Position numbers and translations under genes: made by a program. Under the pieces are notes generated by a model. It worked only from the letters and a program-made list of their open reading frames with translations. It was not told where the DNA came from and ran no database searches. Shown in pieces: positions 43,275-52,560 of a stretch of DNA of 64,000 bases. Location of the stretch: contig JAVBKU010000006.1 in the NCBI GenBank assembly GCA_031553875.1, positions 1 to 64,000 of the forward strand, read 5' to 3'. This DNA is from JAVBKU01 sp031553875 (GTDB lineage: Bacteria > Bacteroidota > Bacteroidia > Bacteroidales > Rikenellaceae). Within the stretch, counting starts at the first letter, position 1; the number at the start of each line of letters is the position of its first letter.

Positions 43275-43790
43275 ATGAAAAAACTATTTATGCTTTTGAC
43301 AGCGGCCGTCTTGTCTTTTTCGATGACCGCGTGTAGTGACGACGATGGACCTAATCTGGCACCTGCCGCTGCGTTAAGTGGAGTTTCGGTGCAAGTCGGA
43401 ATAAGTGTAGCGGGATCGCCGTTCCCACCCCAATCGGCAGAATTGGCCATAGTTCCTACAGGTCACAACAGGGTGCAGTTGGCTATTACAGAACTGGATC
43501 TGGGCATTACTCCTACTCCTCTCGAGATTACTGTATCTGGAGTGACGACTTCCGGATCTGAAACGCTTGTTAATCTCAATTATACTGGAGCTGTTTCATC
43601 CCCGGCCCTCGAAACTATGTTGAATGGGACTGTAAGTGGGACGCTCACAGGTACAACATCTACAGGCGACTCTCGCACAGTTAATATAAACTTAAATGCC
43701 GTAGTTAATCCCACACCAAGTGTCGAGAATCCAGATCCGGATCCTATACCTGTGGTTGTAACTATTACTTATCCTGCCCCTATCACATAG
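43275..43790 (+). CDS. Small lipoprotein 2 of a duplicated trio
   Basis: 171 residues. Signal MKKLFMLLTAAVLSFSMTAC is almost the same as in lipoprotein 1, followed by SDDDGPN, a good match to the acidic surface-export signal after the lipid cysteine. The mature part is Ser/Thr/Val-rich beta sequence with a Pro-rich acidic tail (NPDPDPIP) and no known domain. Its composition is less G+C-rich than the flanking enzymes. A terminator follows within 30 bases. Confidence 0.75.
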   Translation: MKKLFMLLTAAVLSFSMTACSDDDGPNLAPAAALSGVSVQVGISVAGSPFPPQSAELAIVPTGHNRVQLAITELDLGITPTPLEITVSGVTTSGSETLVNLNYTGAVSSPALETMLNGTVSGTLTGTTSTGDSRTVNINLNAVVNPTPSVENPDPDPIPVVVTITYPAPIT

Positions 43791-43817
43791 GAATAGGTTT
43801 TGTGTCTTAAATAAATG

Positions 43818-43844
43818 GGCCCGGCGAATCTCGCCGGGCCTTTT
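43818..43844 (+). terminator. Terminator after lipoprotein 2
   Basis: GGCCCGGCGA and TCGCCGGGCC (three-base loop) are followed by four T. Confidence 0.85.
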
Positions 43845-43998
43845 GTTTAAGAAGGATTCGTGCGCAGGCTGAATTACGGGCGCGCGAGGACAGAAAAATA
43901 ATTATTGCCGCACAATGTAAACTCAAAGATTTTTTTATATCTTTAATTAAGTAAATGACTGCTGACACACAATTATTAACCTAAAAACTTACGGTGAA

Positions 43999-44511
43999 AT
44001 GAGACGACTCTTACTATTAATTGCGGTCGTGGTGTCGCTGGCGTTTGTGTCGTGTGATAAGGGAGAGGGAGGGGGAAAGACACTTGCCGAACTAATGAAG
44101 GGGGATGTCCCCGTGAATGTGTATATAGCTATTGGTTCGGAGCCTTCTACAGACGGCGTGCCTATTGAAACCGTGGCCACGATCGCTGTTATAACGGAGG
44201 ACGAGGTGTCGATAACTATTTCCGGCCTGAGCCAGTCTTCACTGGGAAGTTTCAGCGTTAAAGCCAACAATGTCAAGATCAGCGAGGGCAGACGGGGTTT
44301 GACGCTTTTGTCGAATGAATTGCTGGAGCGGCCGACCGGTAGTTTCTCAATAATGCCCACGTTGCCTCATTCGACCAGTGGAGTAGCTTCGGGTAATAGG
44401 ATTGATATAAGCATAGTTCAACACATAATGTATAATGTAATGGTCGGTATGCCGCCTATGGTTACGCCGGTGCTTGGCACGTTGTACATCAGGGTGATAT
44501 CGGCGCGGTAA
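43999..44511 (+). CDS. Small lipoprotein 3 of a duplicated trio
   Basis: 170 residues with signal MRRLLLLIAVVVSLAFVSC and then DKGEGGGK. The body shares the beta-rich 150-residue layout of lipoproteins 1 and 2 but little sequence. It carries a leader TTATTAACCTAAAAAC like theirs, with a TATCTTTA box about 60 bases upstream. No recognised domain. It is convergent with the GH3 gene across a strong palindrome. Confidence 0.7.
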   Translation: MRRLLLLIAVVVSLAFVSCDKGEGGGKTLAELMKGDVPVNVYIAIGSEPSTDGVPIETVATIAVITEDEVSITISGLSQSSLGSFSVKANNVKISEGRRGLTLLSNELLERPTGSFSIMPTLPHSTSGVASGNRIDISIVQHIMYNVMVGMPPMVTPVLGTLYIRVISAR

Positions 44512-44593
44512 CCGCAATAATTAATACCCGGGTGTAAGGGCGGCCGGACCGAGCTATTGAGTGGGCAATGCGCAGTGCCTCGGCAACAGGTGA

Positions 44594-44635
44594 AAAATTA
44601 ACGGTTCGGCAAATTTTGCCGAACCGTTAATTTTT
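44594..44635. terminator. Bidirectional terminator between lipoprotein 3 and GH3
   Basis: A near-perfect palindrome (TTAACGGTTCGGCAAA and its complement) is flanked by an A-run on the left and a T-run on the right, serving both converging genes. Confidence 0.85.
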
Positions 44636-44663
44636 ATTATGCCTGCGGGTGTACAGAGGCGGC

Positions 44664-47204
44664 TTACAGCTTTATCCTCTGCACTATCCTTATGTCGCCC
44701 GATGAGCTGCCCGCCATGACGTCGAATTCGCCCGGCTCGATCACCCATTTATGCGTGGCCTCGTCATAGAAAGAGAAGGCGCGGCGGTCGAGTTCGATAT
44801 TCACGGTACGGGTCTCGCCCTGACGCAGGAGCACCTTTTCGAAGCCTTTAAGCTCTTTGTAGGGGCGGTCCACCGAGCTCACCACGTCGTGCACGTATAT
44901 CTGCACCACCTCCTTGCCGTCGCGGTCGCCGAAGTTGCTGACATCTATGGTGACGAAGCACCTCTCGGGATTGGCCGCGTCGACCTTCATATTACCATAC
45001 CCGAACGTGGTGTAGGACAGTCCGTGACCGAAGGGAAAGACGGTCTCCAGGCGGGGCTGGCGGTAACCCACATATATGCCTTCTTTATATTCAACCACGC
45101 TGTCGGTGCCGGGGTAGTACTTCATCGAGAGCACGTCCTCCATGCGCACGGGGTAGGAGTCGGGGAGCTTACCCGAGGGGTTGACCGCGCCGAACAACAC
45201 GTTGGCGATGGCGTCGCCGCCCTCCTGCCCGGGGTAGAAGGCGTCGAGTATCGACCCCACACTCTTAACCCACGGCATCAGCAGGGGCGTGCCGCCTATG
45301 AGCACCACAACCGTGTTGGGGTTGGCTGCCGCTACGGCCTTGATAAGTTTATCCTGTTCGCCGGGCAGGCCCAGTTCCTTGCGGTCGTTGGTGCCACCCT
45401 CGAAGAGGTTGGATATGCCGGCGAATACGACAGCCACGTCGCACTCCCTGGCCAGCTTCACCGCCTCGTCGATAAGGCTCGGACTGCCGGGAACGCTCCA
45501 CTCGAGGCGGATGAGGTTCTTCTTGTCCTTCTTGTGGTATTCTATGACGATGTCGTGCTTAGAGCCTTTGTCCATGTGTAGGGTGACGTATTCGCTCCTG
45601 TTGACGAAGCGGGCCTCGGTGACTTCATTGCCAGGGTCGCCCCAATAGTCCATCACCTGCTTGCCGTCTATGAACATGCGCACTCCCGCGTCGCCGATCG
45701 AGAGTCCGAGCTTGTACTCGCCGCTTTCGGGTGCGGTGATCGAGCCGCTCCAGCGTATGGAGTGGCGGTTGGGATCCACGCCCTCGCAGGGTGCGGCCCA
45801 GCCCCAGGAGAAGTCCACGGTGTTGTCGTCGCGCACGGTCTTGGGAGCACCCTCGAAGTGCCAGCCGTCGAAATATTCGCCCTTAAGCCCCGGGATGGTC
45901 TTACCATTATTGTCAGTATGACTCAATGAGGCCACGGGTACGACAGGCATATTACCCTTGATGCCCGCGCCCTCGGCGAAATAGAGCTCTGCCTTGTTAC
46001 CTGCGAAGTTCTTCAGCCCATTGTAGGGGCTGACGCTGCGGCTCACCGTCACCGACGAGCTGCCGCCTCCGCCCAGTCGCGCTTCCATGGCGTTGGGGCC
46101 GATGACGGCTATCTTGTTTACGCTGGCTATCGAAAGTGGCAGGAGGTTATTTTCGTTCTTGAGCAACACTATCGAGCCTTCGGCCACCTCGCGGGCCACG
46201 CTGGCGTTGAAGCCCGCCGAAAAAGACGGCGCAGGAGGGGCGTTATGGTCCAGTAACCTCATACGTACCAGAGCGCGCAGGAAACCACGTATGCGGCGGT
46301 CGATCTCCGCTTCGTCTATGATGCCCTCGGAGAGGGCCTTGAGGATATGTTCCTTATCCATATACTTACCGGGGCCGGGCATCTCTATGTCGAGGCCCGC
46401 GGTGATGGAGTTGCTGCTGACCGTAGCCCTCCAGTCCGACACGATGAAGCCCTTGTGTCCGAGCTCGTTCTTCAGGACGTCGGTGAGCAGGTAACGCGAC
46501 TCGCTCGTGGGGTGGCCGTTCACGCCATTGTAGGCGGTCATCACGCCCACGGGGGCAGCCTTCTCGATGGCGATGCGGAAAGCGGGGAAGTATAACTCGT
46601 TAAGCGCCCTCTCGGAGATCATGGCCGTGAGGTGCTCCTGGTTTTTCTGTTGGTTGTTGGCCGTGAACGACTTGATCACCGCACCCGTGTTTTCCGACTG
46701 TATGCCCTTGACCAGCGCAGCGGCCAGTTCGCCGGTGAGGTATGGGTCTTCGGAATATGTCTCGTAGTTGCGGCCGCCCACCGGCACGCGGTGGAGGTTG
46801 ATCATCGGCCCTAAGAGTATCGAGGAGCCCAGGTGGCGGGTGTCGCGGGCCAGGGCGGCCCCGGCGCGGAAGATGAGATCCCTGTCCCATGTTGCGCCCT
46901 GCCCTACGGCCGTGGGGTAGCAGGTGGAGGTGCCGTTGTTGTCTTTCACCGCCACGCCGTGGCCCCCGTCGGTGACTTTGATCGAGGGGATGCCGAGGCG
47001 CTCCACGCCCGGCAGGTGCCAGTCGTCGATGCCGGAGAAAAAGTTGGCCTTCTCCTCGAGGGTCAACAGGCTTATGATGTTGTCGACACGTTCATCCACG
47101 TCGAGCATCGGGTCGTTGAAGAGATATTTGGGCTTGTCCTTACAGGAGACCGCCACGAGTGCGGCACAAAGGAGGAGTAAAATACGGCGGGTTGTTCGTA
47201 TCAT
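44664..47204 (-). CDS. GH3 beta-glycosidase lipoprotein with PA14-type insert
   Basis: 846 residues. Lipobox VAVSC with Cys21, preceded by TTRRILLLL, which resembles a twin-arginine signal. The GH3 barrel holds VPVGGRNYETYSEDPYLTGE and the nucleophile D257 in VSDWRATVS. Where most GH3 enzymes have KHF-A-NNQ this one has KSFTANNQ, so the substrate-binding His is replaced by Ser. A PA14-like module (GLKGEYFDGWHF to EWSVPG, about residues 415-560) splits the second alpha/beta domain. A C-terminal fibronectin-III-like domain ends the protein. It would release glucosyl or related units from oligosaccharides in the periplasm or at the surface. Confidence 0.92.
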   Translation of the reverse strand: MIRTTRRILLLLCAALVAVSCKDKPKYLFNDPMLDVDERVDNIISLLTLEEKANFFSGIDDWHLPGVERLGIPSIKVTDGGHGVAVKDNNGTSTCYPTAVGQGATWDRDLIFRAGAALARDTRHLGSSILLGPMINLHRVPVGGRNYETYSEDPYLTGELAAALVKGIQSENTGAVIKSFTANNQQKNQEHLTAMISERALNELYFPAFRIAIEKAAPVGVMTAYNGVNGHPTSESRYLLTDVLKNELGHKGFIVSDWRATVSSNSITAGLDIEMPGPGKYMDKEHILKALSEGIIDEAEIDRRIRGFLRALVRMRLLDHNAPPAPSFSAGFNASVAREVAEGSIVLLKNENNLLPLSIASVNKIAVIGPNAMEARLGGGGSSSVTVSRSVSPYNGLKNFAGNKAELYFAEGAGIKGNMPVVPVASLSHTDNNGKTIPGLKGEYFDGWHFEGAPKTVRDDNTVDFSWGWAAPCEGVDPNRHSIRWSGSITAPESGEYKLGLSIGDAGVRMFIDGKQVMDYWGDPGNEVTEARFVNRSEYVTLHMDKGSKHDIVIEYHKKDKKNLIRLEWSVPGSPSLIDEAVKLARECDVAVVFAGISNLFEGGTNDRKELGLPGEQDKLIKAVAAANPNTVVVLIGGTPLLMPWVKSVGSILDAFYPGQEGGDAIANVLFGAVNPSGKLPDSYPVRMEDVLSMKYYPGTDSVVEYKEGIYVGYRQPRLETVFPFGHGLSYTTFGYGNMKVDAANPERCFVTIDVSNFGDRDGKEVVQIYVHDVVSSVDRPYKELKGFEKVLLRQGETRTVNIELDRRAFSFYDEATHKWVIEPGEFDVMAGSSSGDIRIVQRIKL

Positions 47205-47367
47205 AATATGTTATTGTTTGCCTGTTGTATCTGCGTGTTTTGTAGTCATATTCTGAGCGGTGCGGAACGGGTTCCGCCAAAGGTAATGAAATTTTCCGGA
47301 CCGAGCCGATTATTCCCCCCCGGCGTAATCTTAGAGAACGGGAATATGTCCGTAGATGCCGAATATA

Positions 47368-47402
47368 ACAGATGAAGGGAGGCTTAACCTCCCTTCATCT
47401 GT
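47368..47402 (-). terminator. 15-bp hairpin after the 47,419 gene
   Basis: Arms 47,368-47,382 and 47,388-47,402 pair perfectly with a five-base loop. The T-run on the minus side is weak (TTATATT). It separates the hypothetical gene from GH3. Confidence 0.55.
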
Positions 47403-47418
47403 CCATAAATACTTAATA

Positions 47419-47967
47419 TTATTTAGAGTCTTTTTTGGTCTCAGAACTGTTTCCCGTGCTATTTAAAAAATCGTACATGGCTGTGATTACCACACCCAAG
47501 TTGTTTTTCTTGAATACGTGATGGATTGCCCCCCTGTTACGGCCTAATGTAATTTCGGCAATTCCGAATTCTTTTATTTTAAGCAGTTGCTCTTCAGTGA
47601 TAGCGTAGCATCCGGTCGTCCTATATTCAAATGCGTTCTGTGTTGCGTCGTATTTGATCTCCATGTAAGTAGAGGTCTCCTGCAGACTTTGCGTCAATAC
47701 TATCGACTCGCCGTTACCGAGCTTAATAGAGAATTTAGCTCCAGTGGAAATACCCTTATTTTTATTCTGACCAAAAGAATAGTCTACTAATTCTTTGAAT
47801 GAGACCCATATCGTCCAGTTGTCCTTTGGCAGTTTATCCAGGCTATAGGATAGGAACCTGACGGTAATGGGTTTTGTCGAACCGGGTGTCGAGCCAAGGG
47901 TCACCTTTTGTCCGAATGTAACTGCGGACAACATGATAAATAACAAAGATGCGATAAGCTTTTTCAT
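47419..47967 (-). CDS. Secreted hypothetical protein
   Basis: 182 residues from the ATG at 47,967 (a start two codons earlier is possible). A cleavable signal ends at VTFGQ; the Gln start after cleavage is typical of this phylum. The mature chain is about 160 residues of alternating beta strands with one Cys and no recognised domain. Codon use is more A+T-rich than that of the flanking enzymes, hinting at later acquisition. It stands between GH3 and the divergent lyase paralogue 12. Confidence 0.7.
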   Translation of the reverse strand: MKKLIASLLFIMLSAVTFGQKVTLGSTPGSTKPITVRFLSYSLDKLPKDNWTIWVSFKELVDYSFGQNKNKGISTGAKFSIKLGNGESIVLTQSLQETSTYMEIKYDATQNAFEYRTTGCYAITEEQLLKIKEFGIAEITLGRNRGAIHHVFKKNNLGVVITAMYDFLNSTGNSSETKKDSK

Positions 47968-48320
47968 AATCAAGAAACTTTAAAAGGTTTGTACTTAAAG
48001 CAAGGGATGCTTTATTGGTAATCAAGATAATGAATTTATCTTTAATAGTTTAATTTTAACCTTGATATTGTTGCATAATCATATTTACAGCCGTGAAAAA
48101 TAAAAACAGGCAGCCCGGAGTAATGGATGCGGGAGTATTACCTCCCACGAAGGTAACAGGTCCCGGAAGATGATGTGCAGTGCGGATTCTATGTCACGGG
48201 TCTCAGCGTATGGCGGTTCAGGTCTGTTTTTGTATTGTTCGCAGGGAGAGGGTGCATAATCAGATAAATTTTATTATTTTTACAATCCATAATAACCTAA
48301 ACCTTTAACTCCAACCCAAG
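47968..48320. other. Divergent intergenic region, no gene seen
   Basis: About 350 bases separate the minus-strand hypothetical gene and the plus-strand lyase paralogue 12. It must contain both promoters, but no clean TTTG/TAnnTTTG pair was found. No open frame with coding character. Confidence 0.5.
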
Positions 48321-49577
48321 ATGAAACTTAAAAACATTCTTATCCTCTCCGCCGCCATTATGGTTGCCTCCACAGCGCTGGCGGCCAAGAAGGAAAAAGC
48401 GAAGGCCGAAGAGGTGAAGCGCCCGACCGTATGCGTGTGGAACTTCGACAAGATGGTCGCAGCGCGTGAAGACATCCGTAATAATGGCGAAAGTTCGCAG
48501 TATTACCCCGCTTACAAAGGCCTTATCACCCAGGCCGATAAGATGCTCGTACAGAAGCCAGTATCGGTGATGGACAAGCCCGCCGACAGGCTTATCAAGG
48601 TCGACAATCCGCACGACTTCGTGGGTGCCAGCAAGTACGCGCACTTTATCGACGGCAAGTGGAAGTATGACGAAACCCTGCCGCTCAACGAAGACGAATA
48701 CCGCAAGTACGACGTTCAGAATATCGGTAAGATGAGCCGCAACGCGGGAACTCTGGGCCTGGCCTACTTCTTCACGGGTGACGAGCGCTACGCCAAGAAG
48801 GCCGTGGATTTCGTTTACCAGTGGTGCGTGAACCCCGACACCTACATGACTCCCCACTTCTACTATGCGCAGGTTATTCCCGGGCGTTACGCGGAACTCA
48901 GGGGCGCTCCCGCCGGGATCATCTTCGGGCACACGCTCGTAAATATGGTTGCCGGTATGTCTCTGGTAAAGGAATCGAAGTCCTACACCAAGGATTTTCA
49001 CGAAGGTCTCAGCAAATGGATCGAAGGCATGTACAACTGGATGGACACCAGCGCCTTCGGTAAGGCCGAAGATGTGGCGCTCAACAACCACGCCTGCGCC
49101 TACGACGAATCGATGCTGGTTTACGCCCTGTTCCTCGGCAAGACTGCCGAAGCCCAGAGGATCGTGGCCGCTTACCCCGAACGCAGGATATTCTCGCAGG
49201 TCGAGCCCAACGGGCAGATGCCCCGCGAAACCCGCCGTACACGCGGATACGGTTACTCATGGTATAACATTCTCCACTTCATGACCATGTGCGATATAGC
49301 TATGGATATCAATCCCAAACTCTATTACAGCGAGAAGGACGGCCGCAGTATCGGTGCCGCCATAAAGTTCCTGATACCATACCTGGGGGAGGATGTGAAA
49401 TCTTGGCCCTACCAGCAGTTATTCGACTGGGACAACTGTCAGGCCAGCGGTGCATGGCAGTGTTACAGGGCGGCGAGTTACGAGCCCAACGGTCCGTATA
49501 TGGATGCCTTCAATAAGGTTAAGGAGCTGTATCCCCAAAAGATATACAGTAGCAATATCAGCTATATAACCAAATAA
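48321..49577 (+). CDS. Secreted alginate lyase-family protein, paralogue 12
   Basis: 418 residues and the only member on the plus strand. Signal peptide ends near TALAAKK. The strip is diverged: where most paralogues read GDKRDFMSVG-YSWPNP this one reads NPHDFVGASKYAHFIDGKWKYDE. PGRYAELRGAPAG replaces the PGHND loop. The catalytic-type LNNHACAYDES and PRETRRTRGYGYSWYN are intact, so it is probably active with a different substrate cleft. Terminated by a bidirectional hairpin and convergent with paralogue 13. Confidence 0.86.
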   Translation: MKLKNILILSAAIMVASTALAAKKEKAKAEEVKRPTVCVWNFDKMVAAREDIRNNGESSQYYPAYKGLITQADKMLVQKPVSVMDKPADRLIKVDNPHDFVGASKYAHFIDGKWKYDETLPLNEDEYRKYDVQNIGKMSRNAGTLGLAYFFTGDERYAKKAVDFVYQWCVNPDTYMTPHFYYAQVIPGRYAELRGAPAGIIFGHTLVNMVAGMSLVKESKSYTKDFHEGLSKWIEGMYNWMDTSAFGKAEDVALNNHACAYDESMLVYALFLGKTAEAQRIVAAYPERRIFSQVEPNGQMPRETRRTRGYGYSWYNILHFMTMCDIAMDINPKLYYSEKDGRSIGAAIKFLIPYLGEDVKSWPYQQLFDWDNCQASGAWQCYRAASYEPNGPYMDAFNKVKELYPQKIYSSNISYITK

Positions 49578-49598
49578 CCGTTGTTGTTAGGGTAATAA

Positions 49599-49630
49599 TA
49601 AAGCCCCGGCCTGTGCAGGCCGGGGCTTTA
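49599..49630. terminator. Bidirectional terminator between paralogues 12 and 13
   Basis: A 15-base arm on each side (TAAAGCCCCGGCCTG and complement) separated by two bases, with T-rich ends in both directions. Confidence 0.85.
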
Positions 49631-49653
49631 TATTTAGCGGTCGTCTCCGCCGG

Positions 49654-50901
49654 TTAATATGTCAGGTAAAATATCGCGTCGGGCGACACGAGTTTTTTGT
49701 GTTGCTCGAATATCGTGGCGTAACGCCCTGTCTTGTCGAGGCTCGAGGCCATGCGGGCCATCCACATGACTGTTTTCTGGTTTGCGTCCCAGCTGAATGT
49801 TTCGGTGTAGGGCTTGAAATCCTCGGGGGTCTTGCCTATGAAACTTGTGGCGAAGTCGAGGGCCTTGCCGATACTCCTGCCGTCCGGAGTGGTATAGGTG
49901 AACAGGTCCGGATCGTAGGGGCGAATCATCTCGCACGAGTTGATAAGGAATCGCAGGTTGAGATTAGTATAGACAAATCCGTACGGGCGCTTCAATTCGG
50001 CCGGCTGCTTGCCGTCGGGCTCTATCTGGAGCGAAATCAACTGTCGCAACCTCTCGTCCACCTTCTTTATGGCTTCTTTGTCACCCGTAAAAGATGCGTA
50101 CATGAGCAATTGGAGCTGGTATCCGGTGCCGTGATTGTGGTTTGTCTTGCCCTCTCTGATGCCGTTCTCGCTGGTTGTCATCCAAGTGTACATCTCGCTG
50201 CACCATCTCTTTATTTCGGCATCCATCTTCGGGGTGTAGAATTTGGTGCCGGTTATGAGGCCGATGCTCGCCAGGCAATATTCCAGGTGCCAGCCCTGTA
50301 TGATGCCGTAAGAGTACCCCATCCCTTTGTTGTGTCCGGGCAGGGCGGCGGCATAGTTGAAGTTGGGATTCATGCGTGTTTCCGGGTTTACGAACCATGT
50401 ATCGGCATACCTGGCCACAAGTTCTGCGTAACGCTCGTCTTCGGAGAAGAAATAGGCGAGTCCCAGCTTCTCCATGGCCCTGTATGTGGGCGCGAGGCGG
50501 GCTTCGGAGTCGAACTTGGTGGCGTTGGGGTTGCGGTGGCCGTCCTTGCGTATCCACGGCATGCCGTCGGGAGTGTTGGGGTTGGGCCACGAGTAATATC
50601 CCACCGACATGAAGTCCCTCTTGTCGCCCGTGGGAGCCGTGTATTCGTCGGCCTTGTCGGTGATGGCTATGGGCTTTTGGCCCAGAAGTTTTTCGGCATC
50701 TTTCATAAGTGCCTCGTAGGAGCCCCAGTAGGCCGAGGCCTCTTTATTGAGTTTAAGGTCTTTGCGTACGTCGATCATATGGTCGAAATTCCAGATGCAG
50801 ACCGAGGGGCGCTCGGGAGTGGATTGTTTGGCCTTTTTAGCCGCTCCGGCCGGAGCGGCCAGTATAAGCGCGGAGGCCAGCAGCAGTAAGGTTCTTTTCA
50901 T
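49654..50901 (-). CDS. Secreted alginate lyase-family protein, paralogue 13
   Basis: 415 residues with a signal ending near APAGAAKK. It has ERPSVCIWNFDHM, GDKRDFMSVGYYSWPNP, TPDGMPWIRKDG and PGHNKGMGYSYG. The catalytic-type segment is TNHNHGTGYQLQ: the His is kept, the preceding Asn becomes His, and the D-Q after Tyr becomes Q-L. PAELKRPYGFVYTNLN follows. Its closest relative is paralogue 14, 18 bases upstream, with which it forms a two-gene unit. Confidence 0.86.
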   Translation of the reverse strand: MKRTLLLLASALILAAPAGAAKKAKQSTPERPSVCIWNFDHMIDVRKDLKLNKEASAYWGSYEALMKDAEKLLGQKPIAITDKADEYTAPTGDKRDFMSVGYYSWPNPNTPDGMPWIRKDGHRNPNATKFDSEARLAPTYRAMEKLGLAYFFSEDERYAELVARYADTWFVNPETRMNPNFNYAAALPGHNKGMGYSYGIIQGWHLEYCLASIGLITGTKFYTPKMDAEIKRWCSEMYTWMTTSENGIREGKTNHNHGTGYQLQLLMYASFTGDKEAIKKVDERLRQLISLQIEPDGKQPAELKRPYGFVYTNLNLRFLINSCEMIRPYDPDLFTYTTPDGRSIGKALDFATSFIGKTPEDFKPYTETFSWDANQKTVMWMARMASSLDKTGRYATIFEQHKKLVSPDAIFYLTY

Positions 50902-50919
50902 GGGTGAAGGTTTATTAGG

Positions 50920-52179
50920 TTAATAGGTCAGGTAATTCACGTTGATAGAGGCGTTCGCGGAAACGAGGTTTTTGTATTTCTCGAATATCTCTGCATAATG
51001 TCCGCTCTTGTCGAAGTCGGATGCAGCGCGCGACAGCCACAGTACTTTTCTCTGTACCCCCTCCCAATTATGGGTTTCGCGATAGGGTTTGAAGTCTTCG
51101 ACGCTCTTACCCAGAAAGCTCGCTGCGAAATCCAGGGCCTTGCCGATACTTCCGCCCTCGGGCGAAGTGTATGAGAACAGATCGGGATCATAAGGACGTA
51201 TCATTTCGCATATGTCGAGCAGGAAGCCCAGATTCAGCGAGGTGTAGGTGTATCCGAACGGGCGTCGGAGTTCGTGGGGCTGGCTGCCGTCGGGCTTGAC
51301 CTGCTTGTCTATGAGTTTGCGTACCTCTTCTCCCACGGCAAGGATCTTTTCCTTATCGCCCGTGAATGTGGCGTAGGAGAGCAGCTGCAATTGGTAGGAT
51401 GTGCCGTGGTTGTCTCTCTTGCGCCCCTCGGCGAGACCCTTAGGATCGGTGACCATCCATTCGTACATCTCCCTGCACCACTGCTTCACCCCCTCGTCAA
51501 TGGTTTTATTGTACGATTTGGAGTTTTGTATAAGGGATATGCTCGCCATAAAATGTTCGAACTGCCAACCCTGTATCACACCCATATAAAAACCCAGTCC
51601 CTGGGGTCCCTGGGGTATCCCCGGATGGACGGCGGCGTAGGTTAGGTTGGGGTTCATGCGCGTCTCGGGATTTACGAACCATGTGGAGGCGTATTTGGCC
51701 ACCTGCCCGGCGTAGCGCTCGTCGCCCGAGAAGAAATAGGCCAGCGAGAGGGTTATCATCGCTTTGGCGGATGGTATCATACGGGCGTCGGCGTCGTAGC
51801 GCTTGGCGTTGGGATTACGGTGCCCGTCCTTGCGTATCCATGGCATGCCGTCGGGAGTGTCGGGGTTGGGCCACGAGTAAGCCCCGACTGACATAAAGTC
51901 GCGCTTGTCGCCCGTGGGCGCGGTGACCTCGTCTGTCTTGTCGGTAATGGAGATAACTTTCTCTGTGAGCAGTTTGTCGGCATCCTTTATCAACTTGTCG
52001 TAGGCAGGTTGATACTCGGAGGACCCCTTTTGCAGCTCCTTCTTTACGGTGAGCATATGGTCGAAATTCCAGATGCAGACCGAGGGGCGTTCGGGGGTGG
52101 ATTGTTTGGCCTTTTTAGCCGCTCCGGTAGGAGCCGCCAGTATCAACGTGGCAAGCGACAGGAGTAAAATCTTTTTCAT
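50920..52179 (-). CDS. Secreted alginate lyase-family protein, paralogue 14
   Basis: 419 residues from the ATG at 52,179 (MKKILLLSLATLILAAPTGAAKK signal); 15 upstream codons in the frame are leader sequence. The strip GDKRDFMSVGAYSWPNP, TPDGMPWIRKDG, PGIPQGPQGLGFYMG, catalytic-type RDNHGTSYQLQ and PHELRRPFGYTYTSLN are present. The NH pair is intact, with Asp before it. A TATATTTG box lies about 170 bases upstream (52,350-52,357). It is the last host gene before the prophage. Confidence 0.86.
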   Translation of the reverse strand: MKKILLLSLATLILAAPTGAAKKAKQSTPERPSVCIWNFDHMLTVKKELQKGSSEYQPAYDKLIKDADKLLTEKVISITDKTDEVTAPTGDKRDFMSVGAYSWPNPDTPDGMPWIRKDGHRNPNAKRYDADARMIPSAKAMITLSLAYFFSGDERYAGQVAKYASTWFVNPETRMNPNLTYAAVHPGIPQGPQGLGFYMGVIQGWQFEHFMASISLIQNSKSYNKTIDEGVKQWCREMYEWMVTDPKGLAEGRKRDNHGTSYQLQLLSYATFTGDKEKILAVGEEVRKLIDKQVKPDGSQPHELRRPFGYTYTSLNLGFLLDICEMIRPYDPDLFSYTSPEGGSIGKALDFAASFLGKSVEDFKPYRETHNWEGVQRKVLWLSRAASDFDKSGHYAEIFEKYKNLVSANASINVNYLTY

Positions 52180-52560
52180 AGTTAGGAGGTAGAGTAGGTT
52201 TAAGAACATTGGTAGGAACTGCATGTTACGGGAATGTTAAACCACAAGAGTACGAATATATATAATTGTATCGAAAATCCATAACATCTCCGGAGTTTTG
52301 CCGATCGGGATTTTTGGATTACATTTACATCTATTGTTAAAAAATCGTCCAAATATAATCGCGCAAACGAAATGTACACGCTTTGAAAACCAAAAGTACG
52401 AAAATATTCTTTTTTTAAGCGTGTAAAATAAGCATTGAGCCTATTTTACTTTTTGGGCGAAAACTAAAATAGCATCAGGCATCTCGCTCTCATAAGTAGA
52501 ACGCACCTGAAAAGGTGCGTTCTACTCGTTTTTAACCCATGATTAAACACGATTCAAACA
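52180..52560. other. Host-prophage junction region
   Basis: About 380 bases without a gene. It contains -7-like boxes for paralogue 14 (TATATTTG at 52,350-52,357; TACTTTTG at 52,391-52,398) and a 13-bp GAAA-loop hairpin at 52,496-52,525. The left end of the prophage should fall here, but no attachment repeat can be identified with only one end in view. Confidence 0.45.
52496..52535 (+). terminator. GAAA-loop hairpin terminator near the prophage end
   Basis: GTAGAACGCACCT (52,496-52,508) and its complement (52,513-52,525) enclose a GAAA tetraloop; TCGTTTTT follows on the plus side. It lies just past the stop of the minus-strand TS-like gene, so it may act in both directions. Confidence 0.6.

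Noticed and set aside
48321..52179. Second canonical polysaccharide utilisation locus
   Set aside because: No SusC, SusD, hybrid two-component or sigma/anti-sigma gene is found around these three lyases.
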